From: Flavimaribacter sp039888615
GTDB lineage: Bacteria; Pseudomonadota; Alphaproteobacteria; Rhizobiales; Rhizobiaceae
Length of the DNA stretch: 64,000 nucleotides
Assembly: GCA_039888615.1 (NCBI GenBank)
Contig: JBDQQS010000008.1
Reading direction: 5' to 3' (one strand)
A model generated the notes under the pieces. The model was not told the DNA's origin. It saw nothing but the letters and a program-made list of their open reading frames with translations, and did not search any database. Made by a program: the position numbers and the translations under genes. Below, in pieces: positions 7,960 to 16,394 of this stretch (positions are counted from its first letter, which is position 1; the number at the start of each line of letters is the position of its first letter).

Positions 7960-7971
7960 TTGACTAGTCAA
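7960..7971 (+). promoter_or_regulatory. palindromic operator upstream of the GntR gene
   Basis: TTGACTAGTCAA is a perfect 12-bp palindrome 24 bp before the GntR start codon. Degenerate half-sites ACTGGTCA and CTAGTC follow. Its position suits autoregulation of the whole operon by the GntR/UTRA protein. Confidence 0.6.
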
Positions 7972-7994
7972 CTGGTCATATCTAGTCTGCCCTC

Positions 7995-8801
7995 ATGCAA
8001 AGACCGAACGTCAAGCCGCGCTATCAGGTTCTGGCCGAGCTTCTCAGGAGCCGTATTCATGACGGCGACCTGATCCCGGGGGACCGTTTGCCCAGCGAGG
8101 CCGAGTTGTGCCTTGAGTTCGGTGTCAGCAGGGGAACGGTGGTCAAGGCCGTGGAGCAATTGGTGAGCGAGGGCATCGTCCACCGCCATCAGGGGTCGGG
8201 AAGCTTTGTTGCCAGGCCTTCCCTGCACAGGCGTGCAGGAGGTCTCCTGAGCTTCACCGAAGCGGCGGCCGGGGGTGGCCATCGCTCCTCACAGCAGCTT
8301 GTCGATTTGCGGGCGGCGACGCCCGAAGAAATCCGGGAATTCGATTGCGGCCAGCCGGCCGTGTCGCTGATCCGGTTGCGCCATGTCGACGACGTGCCGT
8401 GCGCGGTCCACCACTCTCTGGTGCCGTCGACGGTCGCGATGCGGATCCCGGCGTTGAACGGCGAAGCGCCCGAAGCGCTGAAGGATCCCGGCTTTTCGCT
8501 TTACCGTTCGTTCGAGGACATAGGTCTCGCCGCAGACGAAGCGCAGGAGCGCGTCACCACGCGGCTGGCCAATGACGAAGAGCGGCGTCTGCTCGGCCTT
8601 TCCGGCCCGGCTGCGGTCATGGTCGTTTTTCGCAAGAGCTTCGATCGCGACGGCCAGCTCATCGAGGCCGTCGAAGCCGTCTATCACGGAGACTACTACA
8701 CTTACGACATGCGCCTTGTCCGGGGCAGGGACACACGTTCCTCATCCCCGGCCGGGCAAGTCGTGAGTCTGAAGACACGGATCGACAATTCCGACAATTG
8801 A
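7995..8801 (+). CDS. GntR-family regulator, HutC subfamily
   Basis: A 268-residue regulator with an N-terminal winged helix (about residues 5-75: GDRLPSEAELCLEFGVSRGTVVKAVEQL, then HRHQGSGSFVA) and a C-terminal UTRA ligand-binding domain. HutC-type regulators sense small metabolites of the pathway they control and usually repress it. Only 16 nt separate it from the BMP binding-protein gene, so it is the first gene of the operon and probably responds to the imported compound or a breakdown product. The palindrome at 7960-7971 is the likely operator. Confidence 0.9.
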   Translation: MQRPNVKPRYQVLAELLRSRIHDGDLIPGDRLPSEAELCLEFGVSRGTVVKAVEQLVSEGIVHRHQGSGSFVARPSLHRRAGGLLSFTEAAAGGGHRSSQQLVDLRAATPEEIREFDCGQPAVSLIRLRHVDDVPCAVHHSLVPSTVAMRIPALNGEAPEALKDPGFSLYRSFEDIGLAADEAQERVTTRLANDEERRLLGLSGPAAVMVVFRKSFDRDGQLIEAVEAVYHGDYYTYDMRLVRGRDTRSSSPAGQVVSLKTRIDNSDN

Positions 8802-8817
8802 AGAAGGGAACTGTGAC

Positions 8818-9852
8818 ATGAAGAAACTGTCTGCACTTGCAATCGGCGCCACAATGGCGCTTTCAGCCGCGGCGATGCCCGCGACGGCCCAGGATGTTGC
8901 GCCTGCCGCGCTCATCATTTCCCAAGGCGGTCTGGGCGATGGATCGTGGAACGACACCGCTTTTGAAGGTTTTGAAGCAGGGCTTGAAGCAACCGGCATT
9001 GAAGGTCGTCCGATCGAATCGAACGACGTCGCCGCGCAAGGTGAAGAAATCATGCGCCGCGCCGCCGACGCCGGCTTCGGCCTGGTGATCAGCCTGGAAT
9101 GGATCCACGGCGAACCGATGGAAAAACTCGCCGTCGACTATCCGGACACCGACTGGGTGATCATGAACCAGACCCGCAAGGGCGACAATATCGCCTCCGT
9201 GGTGTTCGCCGAACATGAAGGGTCTTTTCTCGCCGGCGCGCTGGCCGCCCAGGTGACCACCGACACTTCCATCAAGGGCATAAACGCAGAACCGATCATC
9301 GGCGTGATCGCCGCAGTGAAATCGCCGGGCATCGACAAGTTCCTGGTCGGCTTCATCCAGGGCGCGATGGCCATCAATCCGGACATCGAGGTGAAGGTCG
9401 CCTATGCGGAATCCTTTGGCGACCCGGCCAAGGGCGAGCAGATGGCGAACGCCATGTTCGACGAGGGCGCCGACATTGTCTATCACGTCGCCGGAGGCAC
9501 CGGCATCGGCGTTATCGAAGCTGCGAAGAACGCCGGCCACTACGCAATCGGCGTCGACACCGATCAGGACGGCATGGTGCCTGGCAGCGTGCTCACCAGC
9601 ATGATCAAGCGCGTTGACGTCGCCGTCGACGAAATCGTCCAGGGCTATGCTGCCGGCGAGTTTCCCGGCGGCGAAGTGATGGATTTCGGCCTCGCCCAGA
9701 ATGGCGTCGCGCTCTCCGACATGGAGTATACGAAGGACATCATCCCGGCCGAATATCTGGAGAAGGTCGAAGCCTTCAAGCAGGATATCATCGACGGCAA
9801 GATTGAAGTCTGGGACGTCTCTGCGCAGGGCTATCCGGACTTTTTCAAGTAA
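8818..9852 (+). CDS. BMP/PnrA-like ABC transporter substrate-binding protein
   Basis: A 344-residue periplasmic binding protein. Residues 1-24 form a Sec signal ending ATAQ. The mature protein has the Bmp/PnrA (basic membrane lipoprotein) pattern: GGLGDGSWND near the N-terminus, the FLAGALAA block, and HVAGGTGIGVIEAA followed by GVDTDQDG. Characterised members bind purine nucleosides or related ribosides. There is no lipobox, so it is probably soluble in the periplasm. It precedes an ATPase and two permeases of the matching type. Nucleoside specificity is inferred from family and neighbours. Confidence 0.9.
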   Translation: MKKLSALAIGATMALSAAAMPATAQDVAPAALIISQGGLGDGSWNDTAFEGFEAGLEATGIEGRPIESNDVAAQGEEIMRRAADAGFGLVISLEWIHGEPMEKLAVDYPDTDWVIMNQTRKGDNIASVVFAEHEGSFLAGALAAQVTTDTSIKGINAEPIIGVIAAVKSPGIDKFLVGFIQGAMAINPDIEVKVAYAESFGDPAKGEQMANAMFDEGADIVYHVAGGTGIGVIEAAKNAGHYAIGVDTDQDGMVPGSVLTSMIKRVDVAVDEIVQGYAAGEFPGGEVMDFGLAQNGVALSDMEYTKDIIPAEYLEKVEAFKQDIIDGKIEVWDVSAQGYPDFFK

Positions 9853-9870
9853 GATCGATGAAGGCGAATG

Positions 9871-9893
9871 ATCGGGGCTTTAACTGCCCCGAT
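9871..9893 (+). promoter_or_regulatory. intra-operon stem-loop after the binding-protein gene
   Basis: ATCGGGGC (9871-9878) and GCCCCGAT (9886-9893) form a perfect 8-bp stem with a 7-nt loop. It sits in the only sizeable gap of the transporter operon, directly after the binding-protein gene. Such hairpins commonly raise binding-protein mRNA over ATPase and permease mRNA, by partial termination or 3' protection. Confidence 0.6.
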
Positions 9894-9916
9894 CCTGTTT
9901 GACGAAGAGCAAATCC

Positions 9917-11494
9917 ATGGCGGAAGCGGCGACGGCCCGCGCCGATGCGACAGTTCGGCTTGGCGCCCGAAACATCTCCAAATCCTACGGACCGGTGCGG
10001 GCGAACAGGGATATCTCCCTTTCCGTGGCGCCGGGCGAGATCCACGCGATCGTTGGTGAAAACGGCGCTGGCAAGTCGACGCTGATGCGCATTCTGCAGG
10101 GCATGGAGCATCCGGACAGCGGCGCGATCATCGTTGACGATCAGGAAGTTCGTTTCTCGCAGCCCCAGCAGGCTCTCGAAACAGGAATCGGCATGGTCCA
10201 CCAGGAGTTCATGCTGGCGCCCGACCTGACCTTGCTTGAAAACCTGGTGCTCGGAGACGAGCCGGTTTCGCTCGCCGCCGGGCCGCTGTCGCGGATCGAC
10301 TGGGCGCAAGCCCTGCAGTCCGGCGAGGAACTGGCGAAGAAAACGGGCGTGACAGTCGACTGGCGTCGCCGGGCCGGCGGAACGCCCGTCCATATCCAGC
10401 AGACCGTCGAGATCATCCGTCTGCTGCGCCGCGGGACACGCATTCTGATCCTTGACGAGCCGACCGCTGTGCTCGCGCCGCAACAGGTGGAAGACCTGTT
10501 CGTGCTGTTGAGAAATCTACGCGATGCGGGAACGACCATCCTCTTCATCAGCCACAAGTTGAAAGAGGTGGTGGCGCTTGCCGACCGCGTGACCGTGATC
10601 CGCCGCGGCGAGGTCTCCCATTCCGCCAATGTCGCCGAGACCGACAGCGACACGATCGCCCGCTACATCGTCGGGGGAAACGATACGTCGCTGATCGAAA
10701 CGGGGCGCGCCTCCCGCAGCGGGACCGGAGACGGCGAGGTCGTGTTGAACGTGGCCGGGCTCGAAGCCCCGTCGCTTGAAAAATCACATCCATTGCACGA
10801 CGTGTCGCTCTCGGTTCGCAAGGGCGAAATTGTCGGGCTGGCGGCCGTATCCGGCAACGGCCAGGACGAGTTGGTCGAATGCCTGGTGGGCCTGCGGTCC
10901 GCTTCGAAGGGCAGGGTGGAGCTGTTGGGCGGCAATGTCACCCACGCCACGAACGGTGAGCGACGGCGCAAGGGGATCGCCTATATCAGCGCCGACCGCC
11001 GACATGAGGGGCTCGCGACGCTCGCGCCAGTGGAAGACAATGTCGTGGCCGGCAGCCACGACCGGCCGCCAATCGGGAAAGGCATGTTCCTGAGCCTGAA
11101 GCAGAAGCGGCGTGTCGCGACCGAGCGGCTCGCCAGCGTCGATGTCCGCTACGGACGCCTGAGTGATCCGGTCTCCAGCCTTTCCGGCGGCAACCAGCAG
11201 CGGCTGGTCTTCGCCCGCGAAATCGCCTCCGATCCGAAAGTGATGGTGGTCTCGCAGCCGACACGCGGCGTCGATCTCAACGGTATTGCTGCGATTCACA
11301 ACTTGTTGCTGCAGTTTCGCGACGACGGCGGCTCGGTTTTACTGGTTTCTGAGGAACTTGAGGAATTGCTTTATCTCTGCGACCGGATCGTCGTGATGGC
11401 TGCCGGGCGCATCGTGGGCGAGGCGCCGGTCAAGGGCACGGACATTGCCGAGATCGGCCGGATGATGGTGATACAGGGGCACGCCGATGGCTGA
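9917..11494 (+). CDS. BMP-type (nucleoside) ABC transporter ATP-binding protein
   Basis: A 525-residue double ATPase of the ribose/nucleoside importer type. The N-terminal domain has Walker A GENGAGKST near residue 48 and Walker B LILDEPTAVL. The C-terminal domain has a degenerate Walker A (AVSGNGQDE), the signature LSGGNQQR and the VSQPTRGVD segment, so only the first site is likely to be fully catalytic, as usual for this class. The ATG at 9917 is preceded by GAAGAG; a TTG at 9899 is an alternative. The last 8 nt overlap the first permease gene. Confidence 0.9.
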   Translation: MAEAATARADATVRLGARNISKSYGPVRANRDISLSVAPGEIHAIVGENGAGKSTLMRILQGMEHPDSGAIIVDDQEVRFSQPQQALETGIGMVHQEFMLAPDLTLLENLVLGDEPVSLAAGPLSRIDWAQALQSGEELAKKTGVTVDWRRRAGGTPVHIQQTVEIIRLLRRGTRILILDEPTAVLAPQQVEDLFVLLRNLRDAGTTILFISHKLKEVVALADRVTVIRRGEVSHSANVAETDSDTIARYIVGGNDTSLIETGRASRSGTGDGEVVLNVAGLEAPSLEKSHPLHDVSLSVRKGEIVGLAAVSGNGQDELVECLVGLRSASKGRVELLGGNVTHATNGERRRKGIAYISADRRHEGLATLAPVEDNVVAGSHDRPPIGKGMFLSLKQKRRVATERLASVDVRYGRLSDPVSSLSGGNQQRLVFAREIASDPKVMVVSQPTRGVDLNGIAAIHNLLLQFRDDGGSVLLVSEELEELLYLCDRIVVMAAGRIVGEAPVKGTDIAEIGRMMVIQGHADG

Positions 11495-12560
11495 CGCTTC
11501 CGTTGAATCACAATCTTCGGCGATGTCGCCAAGCCTATGGTTCGAAAAGGGTTTCGGGCTTGCCTTTCCCTTCATCGTGGCGCTTGTCGTCGCCGCTGTC
11601 ATCCTGCTGGTGATCGGCGAGAACCCGATCGATATTTTCTCGCTCATGGCGAAAGAATCCTTCGGGTCGGAACGGCGCATCGCCGCGACGCTGTCCGCCG
11701 CCACGCCGCTGCTCTTCACCGCGGTTGCGACCGCCATCTGTTTCCGCACCGGGGTCTTCAATGTCGGTGTGGAAGGCGCGTTCGTCGTCGGCGGGATCGC
11801 TGCGGCCTTCATCGGTTTCAGCCTGCCGGCCGGCATGGGCTTTGCCATCATCCTTTGCGCGTTCGCCTTCGCCGCCCTTGTCGGCGCGATCTGGCTCTAC
11901 ATTCCGGGCGTATTGCTGGCGAAACTGCAGGTCGACGAGGTAGTCTCCACGCTCATGCTGAATTTCGTGGCCTTCGGCGTCACAGGCTACCTGGTCAACG
12001 GCCCTCTGCTTTCGGAAGTCTCCGGCAACAACGTCACGCCGCCAGTTCACGAAGCAGCCGAACTCACCCGGCTGATGCCGCCCTCGACGCTGCATGCCGG
12101 CTTCATTGTCGGCATCCTGGTCGTCATCGCCTACGCCGTCTGGACCCGCCGCACGCCGACCGGTTTTTCCGCCGCCATGGTGGGTTACAGCCAGCGCTTC
12201 TCCCGCGCGGTCGGCATTTCCGTGCCGGCGAGCATCATCCTCGTCATGGTGCTTTCCGGCGTCGTCGCCGGATTCGGAGGCGCCTCGCACGCGCTTGGCC
12301 AGCTTCACCGTTTCAGCGACGGCTTTTCCCCGGGCTACGGCTTTACAGGTATGGCTGTCGCGCTGCTCGGGCGCAATTCGGCGATCGGCATTGTGCTGGG
12401 CGCGATCCTGTTCGGAGCGCTGGCTTCAGCCGGCACGACGATCCAGCTCTTTTCCAACATCCCGCTCGATCTGGTGAATATCATTCAGGGCACGGTCATG
12501 ATCTTCGCCGTCGTCGAGATCGGCCGGCTGCGCTTGCTCACGCGGAGGGCCGCTCCATGA
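11487..12560 (+). CDS. ABC transporter permease (BMP/nucleoside type), subunit 1
   Basis: A 357-residue inner-membrane protein with about nine hydrophobic segments and the family block RTGVFNVGVEGAFVVGG early in the sequence and FTGMAVALLGRN late. It belongs to the BPD_transp_2 class shared with ribose and branched-chain amino acid importers. It should pair with the next gene to form the membrane channel for the riboside bound by the BMP protein. It overlaps the ATPase gene by 8 nt and the next permease by an ATGA. Confidence 0.9.
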   Translation: MADASVESQSSAMSPSLWFEKGFGLAFPFIVALVVAAVILLVIGENPIDIFSLMAKESFGSERRIAATLSAATPLLFTAVATAICFRTGVFNVGVEGAFVVGGIAAAFIGFSLPAGMGFAIILCAFAFAALVGAIWLYIPGVLLAKLQVDEVVSTLMLNFVAFGVTGYLVNGPLLSEVSGNNVTPPVHEAAELTRLMPPSTLHAGFIVGILVVIAYAVWTRRTPTGFSAAMVGYSQRFSRAVGISVPASIILVMVLSGVVAGFGGASHALGQLHRFSDGFSPGYGFTGMAVALLGRNSAIGIVLGAILFGALASAGTTIQLFSNIPLDLVNIIQGTVMIFAVVEIGRLRLLTRRAAP

Positions 12561-13453
12561 TCGTCGAACAGATCATCGCAGCCTCGATCGTCATGACGAC
12601 GCCGATCCTGCTCGCCGCCATGGGCGGCCTCGTCAACAGGCAGGCCGGCATCGTCAATATTGCGCTCGACGCCAAGATGCTCACCGGCGCCTTCGTCGCC
12701 GTCGTCGTGTCGTCGGCGACCGGAAGCTGGCTTGTCGCCGTCATCGCGGCCGCGCTGGCGGGCGCCCTCGTCGGCTTGCTGTTCTCGCTGGTCATCACCC
12801 GCGCCAATGCGAACATGATCGTCGCCGGCCTTGGCCTCAACGTCTTCGTCGCGGGCTTCCTCGGCTTCATTCTGACATGGGTCTACAAATCCAGCGGCAC
12901 GCTGAGGCTTCCCGACGTGCAATTGCTGCCGCATTTCCTGCCGGAGTCCGTTTCCGGCGTCCCAATCATAGGGCGAGCGCTTGCCGAGCTTGAACCTCTG
13001 ACGGTTTTCGCATGGGCGACGGTCGCCGTGCTGCCGTTTCTGCTGGCAAGCACCAGGATCGGCCTCTGGGTCCGGGTGACGGGCAATGCTCCGCAGGTCG
13101 CGCGCTCCATGGGTCTGCCGCAGAAGTCGATCCAGGATTTCTCAACCAGCTTCGCTGGCTTCTACTCGGGCCTTGGCGGCGCGCATCTGGCGCTCGCCTC
13201 GATCGGTCTCTTCAACGAGGGGCTGACGGCGGGACGCGGCTTCATTGCGCTCGCAGCCTTCTATTTCGGTCGCGACCGGCCGGTGGCGACGGCCATGGTC
13301 TGCCTGCTCTTCGGCTTTCTGGAGGCGACCCAGATCCGCATGCAGACGGCCGGCCTGCCGCCCAAGCTCATCGGCACCATTCCCTATCTCATGGTTCTGG
13401 TGGCGCTGTGCATCGCCGGGTGGCGCGCGAGCCGCAGAAAGGCATTGGCATGA
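12557..13453 (+). CDS. ABC transporter permease (BMP/nucleoside type), subunit 2
   Basis: A 298-residue permease, shorter than its partner as usual for the second subunit. It has about eight membrane segments and the block NRQAGIVNIALDAKMLTGAF, which mirrors the VFNVGVEG block of subunit 1. The ATG at 12557 overlaps the previous stop as ATGA. A much longer open frame on the same strand extends upstream but there merely overlaps subunit 1. The C-terminus is arginine-rich and cytoplasmic. Confidence 0.9.
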   Translation: MIVEQIIAASIVMTTPILLAAMGGLVNRQAGIVNIALDAKMLTGAFVAVVVSSATGSWLVAVIAAALAGALVGLLFSLVITRANANMIVAGLGLNVFVAGFLGFILTWVYKSSGTLRLPDVQLLPHFLPESVSGVPIIGRALAELEPLTVFAWATVAVLPFLLASTRIGLWVRVTGNAPQVARSMGLPQKSIQDFSTSFAGFYSGLGGAHLALASIGLFNEGLTAGRGFIALAAFYFGRDRPVATAMVCLLFGFLEATQIRMQTAGLPPKLIGTIPYLMVLVALCIAGWRASRRKALA

Positions 13454-14007
13454 CCAAGACCGCACTCATCGTGATCGACATGCAGAACTCGTTCCTGCAT
13501 CCCGACGGCGAGAATACGTATCCGGACGCGCAATCCGTGGTTCCGAATATCCGGGCGCTGATCGAAAAGGCGAATGCGAATGGCGTCGTCGTCGTTCACG
13601 TCGCCGACCGGCACCGGGAAGGCTTCGAGGATTTCGAGGACAAGCGATTGCCGCGTCACTGTGTGACCGGCGGCTTCAACGCCGAATTCTTCGAGGGTTT
13701 CGGACCGTCGGGCGCCGCCGGCGAAATCGAGATCGTAAAGCGTCGCTTCAGCGCCTTCTTCGCCACTGAGCTTGCACTGTTCCTGAACGAACAGGGCGTC
13801 GAACGCGTCGTCATCTGCGGCGTTAAGACCAATGTCTGCGTGCGCGCCACCTCCCAGGACGCCTTTGCGCACGGGTTCGAAGTGGTGGTCGTCGGCGACG
13901 CGACCAATTCCAACCGCGAGCATCTCGCCAAGGCGTCGCTTGAGGATATCGACCGCTATCTCGGCAAGGTCGTCGACACGGCCGAAGCACTGGAGATGCT
14001 GGCATGA
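13450..14007 (+). CDS. isochorismatase-family cysteine hydrolase
   Basis: A 185-residue hydrolase of the isochorismatase fold. The catalytic triad is visible as D10 (VIDMQNSF), K97 (IVKRRFSAF) and C130 (GVKTNVCVRAT). Relatives cleave amides, ureido groups or vinyl ethers (nicotinamidase, N-carbamoylsarcosine amidase, RutB ureidoacrylate hydrolase). The metal-binding DWH motif of true nicotinamidases is not seen. In this operon it could act on the base released from an imported nucleoside, but that is an inference. It overlaps both neighbours by ATGA, so it is translated with the transporter and kinase. Confidence 0.85.
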   Translation: MTKTALIVIDMQNSFLHPDGENTYPDAQSVVPNIRALIEKANANGVVVVHVADRHREGFEDFEDKRLPRHCVTGGFNAEFFEGFGPSGAAGEIEIVKRRFSAFFATELALFLNEQGVERVVICGVKTNVCVRATSQDAFAHGFEVVVVGDATNSNREHLAKASLEDIDRYLGKVVDTAEALEMLA

Positions 14008-14849
14008 CGCAGCTTGCCGTGACCGGGTATGCGAGCCTCGACTATCCGGTCGCCCTGTCGGGGCGCGCCGAAGGCAACGCCACCACGCATATCAAGTGGC
14101 GGTCCGCCGAGGACTGGCCGCGTCTTGGCGGTTGTCCCGCCTATGTCACAGCAGCGGCCGTCAGTCACGGGGTAACGGCTTCTCCGGTTTGCTGGACCGG
14201 CGCCAACCGCGAGGGCGATCTCTTCGTCTCTGCGCTGGAGAAGAAGGGCGTCAGCACAGCCGGCGTCGACAGGATCGAGGGCGAAAGAGCCCCGTCAGCC
14301 ATGCTGATCTACCAGTCGGACGGCAGTTGCATCTGCCTCTATGATCCCGCCTTTGGCGGCGCTGAAAGGCTGACAGACGATCAGGCCGAGGTTGTCGCGG
14401 AAGCCGAAAACCTTTGCGTCACGGTTGGACCGGGGCATCTGATGGACGCCATTCTGGCGGCGCGCAACCCGCAAGGCCGATTGTCCTGGGTGCTGAAAAA
14501 CGATCTCAACTGTTTCACGCCGGAGATTTGCCGCCGCCTGTCAGCCGATGCGGAAATCATTTTCTGCAACCGCCATGAACGCGGCCTTATCGCCGAGACG
14601 CGCGACGACGTGCTGATCGTCGAGACACAAGGCGCGGAAGGCGTCGTCGTCGAACGCTGCGGCGAGAGAACAGAAATCGCGGTCGAGCCCGTGTCGGCGC
14701 TCGACACGACCGGGGCGGGCGATACGTTCGCCGGCGGTTTTCTCGGCGCATGGAATTCCGGCGTCGACGATCCGGTTGAAGCCGCCCGTTGCGGCATTGC
14801 GGATGTCCGCACACTGCTTGTTGAAAGGTCAGGGGGAAAATTGGCATGA
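14004..14849 (+). CDS. PfkB-family carbohydrate/nucleoside kinase
   Basis: A 281-residue sugar kinase of the ribokinase superfamily. The C-terminal signature DTTGAGDTFAGGF (residues 234-246) contains the catalytic Asp (D240) and the anion hole. The N-terminal glycine pair appears as RLGGCPAYVTAAA rather than the usual GGxxxN, and three extra cysteines lie in the middle. The family phosphorylates ribose, fructose-6-P, adenosine, pseudouridine and others; the substrate here is probably a nucleoside or the sugar released from it. It overlaps the previous and next genes by 4 nt each. Confidence 0.85.
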   Translation: MTQLAVTGYASLDYPVALSGRAEGNATTHIKWRSAEDWPRLGGCPAYVTAAAVSHGVTASPVCWTGANREGDLFVSALEKKGVSTAGVDRIEGERAPSAMLIYQSDGSCICLYDPAFGGAERLTDDQAEVVAEAENLCVTVGPGHLMDAILAARNPQGRLSWVLKNDLNCFTPEICRRLSADAEIIFCNRHERGLIAETRDDVLIVETQGAEGVVVERCGERTEIAVEPVSALDTTGAGDTFAGGFLGAWNSGVDDPVEAARCGIADVRTLLVERSGGKLA

Positions 14850-15574
14850 AGACGGCCTGGTATCTGGGTCACCGCCAGGATGCGGTGGAGAAAAGGGCCA
14901 TTCTGGTCGGCGATCCCGACCGGGTCGACCGCCTTGCGAACAAGCTCGAAAATCCCCGGTTCCTGCCGGTCAGCCGCGGGCTGAAGACTGTCGTCGGCGA
15001 CTATGACGGATACGGCGTGACGGTTGTCTCCTTCGGCATGGGCGCGCCGATCGCGACGATCGTGCTGCATGAACTCGCCGATCTCGGCGTCGACAAGTTC
15101 CTGAGGATCGGCACGGCCATGTATTTCCCGCCCGCGAAAGCCGGCGACTTCCTGGTGAGCGAAAACGCTATCGGCTTCGACGGCACGTCTCCAGCCTATG
15201 ATGAGACGAATGATCCGGTTCTGGCCGATCCGGTGTTCGTGGCGCAGTTGAAGTCGGTCGCCGAAGACCTTGGCCAGACTGTCCATGCCGGTCTTTACGC
15301 CACGTTCGACGCCTTCTACCGGGACATGTTTGCCCTGGACGAAACGAGCCGCGATCGCGTGGGCGCCAATCGCCAGATGCTGGCCGACCGGGGCGTCATG
15401 GCGACGGACATGGAAACCTCCGCCTTGCTGACGGCGGCGAAGGTGCTCGGCGTATCCTGCGCGAGCCTCTGCCTTGGCACCGTGGATGCCATCACGCAGC
15501 AGAAACTCGGGGCCGAACCGCTGGCCGCCGGAGAGGACATGCTCTTCGATATCGCGCTCAAGGGCATTGCCTGA
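14846..15574 (+). CDS. nucleoside phosphorylase (uridine/purine phosphorylase family)
   Basis: A 242-residue enzyme of the PNP/UDP fold that cleaves a ribonucleoside with phosphate to give the free base and ribose-1-phosphate. The phosphate-binding GDPDRV is near residue 22, followed by SFGMGAPIATIVLHELADLG, and the ribose-binding ATDMETSAL lies near residue 185. The length is typical. Its presence behind a BMP-type importer is the best evidence that the operon handles nucleosides. Base preference cannot be read by eye. Confidence 0.9.
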   Translation: MKTAWYLGHRQDAVEKRAILVGDPDRVDRLANKLENPRFLPVSRGLKTVVGDYDGYGVTVVSFGMGAPIATIVLHELADLGVDKFLRIGTAMYFPPAKAGDFLVSENAIGFDGTSPAYDETNDPVLADPVFVAQLKSVAEDLGQTVHAGLYATFDAFYRDMFALDETSRDRVGANRQMLADRGVMATDMETSALLTAAKVLGVSCASLCLGTVDAITQQKLGAEPLAAGEDMLFDIALKGIA

Positions 15575-15615
15575 ACATTCTGCGGCAACAACAAGAAAAG
15601 TAAGAGGAAATTGAC

Positions 15616-16383
15616 ATGACGGATATTGCCGGAAGCTATTTCGAAACGCTGATCGGCCGCCTGCAGACGGTCGCCGACACGCAAGGCGACGCAATCGAGG
15701 CAGCCGCCGAAATCTGCGCCGAAACGATCATGGATGACAGGCTGGTCTTCACCTTCGGCACCGGCCACGGCTCGTTCGCCGCCATGGAGATGTTTCCGCG
15801 CACCGGCACCGTCACCGGCTTCCGGCCGATCGTCGAGAGCACGATGATCTCGTTCCACCGGGTGCTGGGCGACGGCGGCGCGCGCCAGTACCGTTTCATC
15901 CACAGCAGGGAAGGATACGGAGACGCGATCCTGTCGTCGCACCAGCTTCTGGCCGGCGATGCGATGCTGATCTTTTCCCACTCCGGCCTCAATGCGGTTA
16001 CGCTCGATATCGCCGTCGGCGCGAAGGAACGCGGCATGAAGGTCATCGGAGTGACGTCGGTGCCGCATTCCTCTTCGACCCCGTCGCGACACAGTTGCGG
16101 AAAGCGGCTCTACGAACTTGCCGACGTGGTGATCGACACCGGCGTTCCCAAGGGTGACGCAGGCCTTGAGATCGACGGCCTGGCGGGTCGGGTCGGGGCC
16201 ACATCGACTTCGATCGCGATCGCCATCGGTCAAGCGATCAATGCGGCGACCGCTCAGAAGATGATGGACAAGGGTTACGAGCCTTTCATCATGGTCAGCC
16301 CCAACACCACCGAAAAGGCGGCTGCTGACGTGCAGAACGACCGCAATTACGCGGAACTCTGGCGCCGCCTCAAGATGCGATGA
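15616..16383 (+). CDS. SIS-domain protein (sugar isomerase fold)
   Basis: A 255-residue cytoplasmic protein with one SIS domain: FTFGTGHGSFAAMEMFPR binds the sugar phosphate, and LIFSHSGLNAVTLDIA is the conserved serine-containing loop. The architecture resembles UPF0309-type SIS proteins, which are often found in amino-sugar or nucleoside catabolic operons. It may isomerise a phosphorylated sugar from the phosphorylase or kinase step. The start ATG follows AGAGGAAA. It is separated from the phosphorylase gene by 41 nt but is clearly in the same operon. Confidence 0.85.
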   Translation: MTDIAGSYFETLIGRLQTVADTQGDAIEAAAEICAETIMDDRLVFTFGTGHGSFAAMEMFPRTGTVTGFRPIVESTMISFHRVLGDGGARQYRFIHSREGYGDAILSSHQLLAGDAMLIFSHSGLNAVTLDIAVGAKERGMKVIGVTSVPHSSSTPSRHSCGKRLYELADVVIDTGVPKGDAGLEIDGLAGRVGATSTSIAIAIGQAINAATAQKMMDKGYEPFIMVSPNTTEKAAADVQNDRNYAELWRRLKMR

Positions 16384-16394
16384 GGCATAGGAAC

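Noticed and set aside
11537..12556. Upstream extension of the second BMP permease frame
   Set aside because: It overlaps the first permease gene in another frame and reads as an Arg/His-rich shadow. The ATG at 12557 gives a complete family-length permease.
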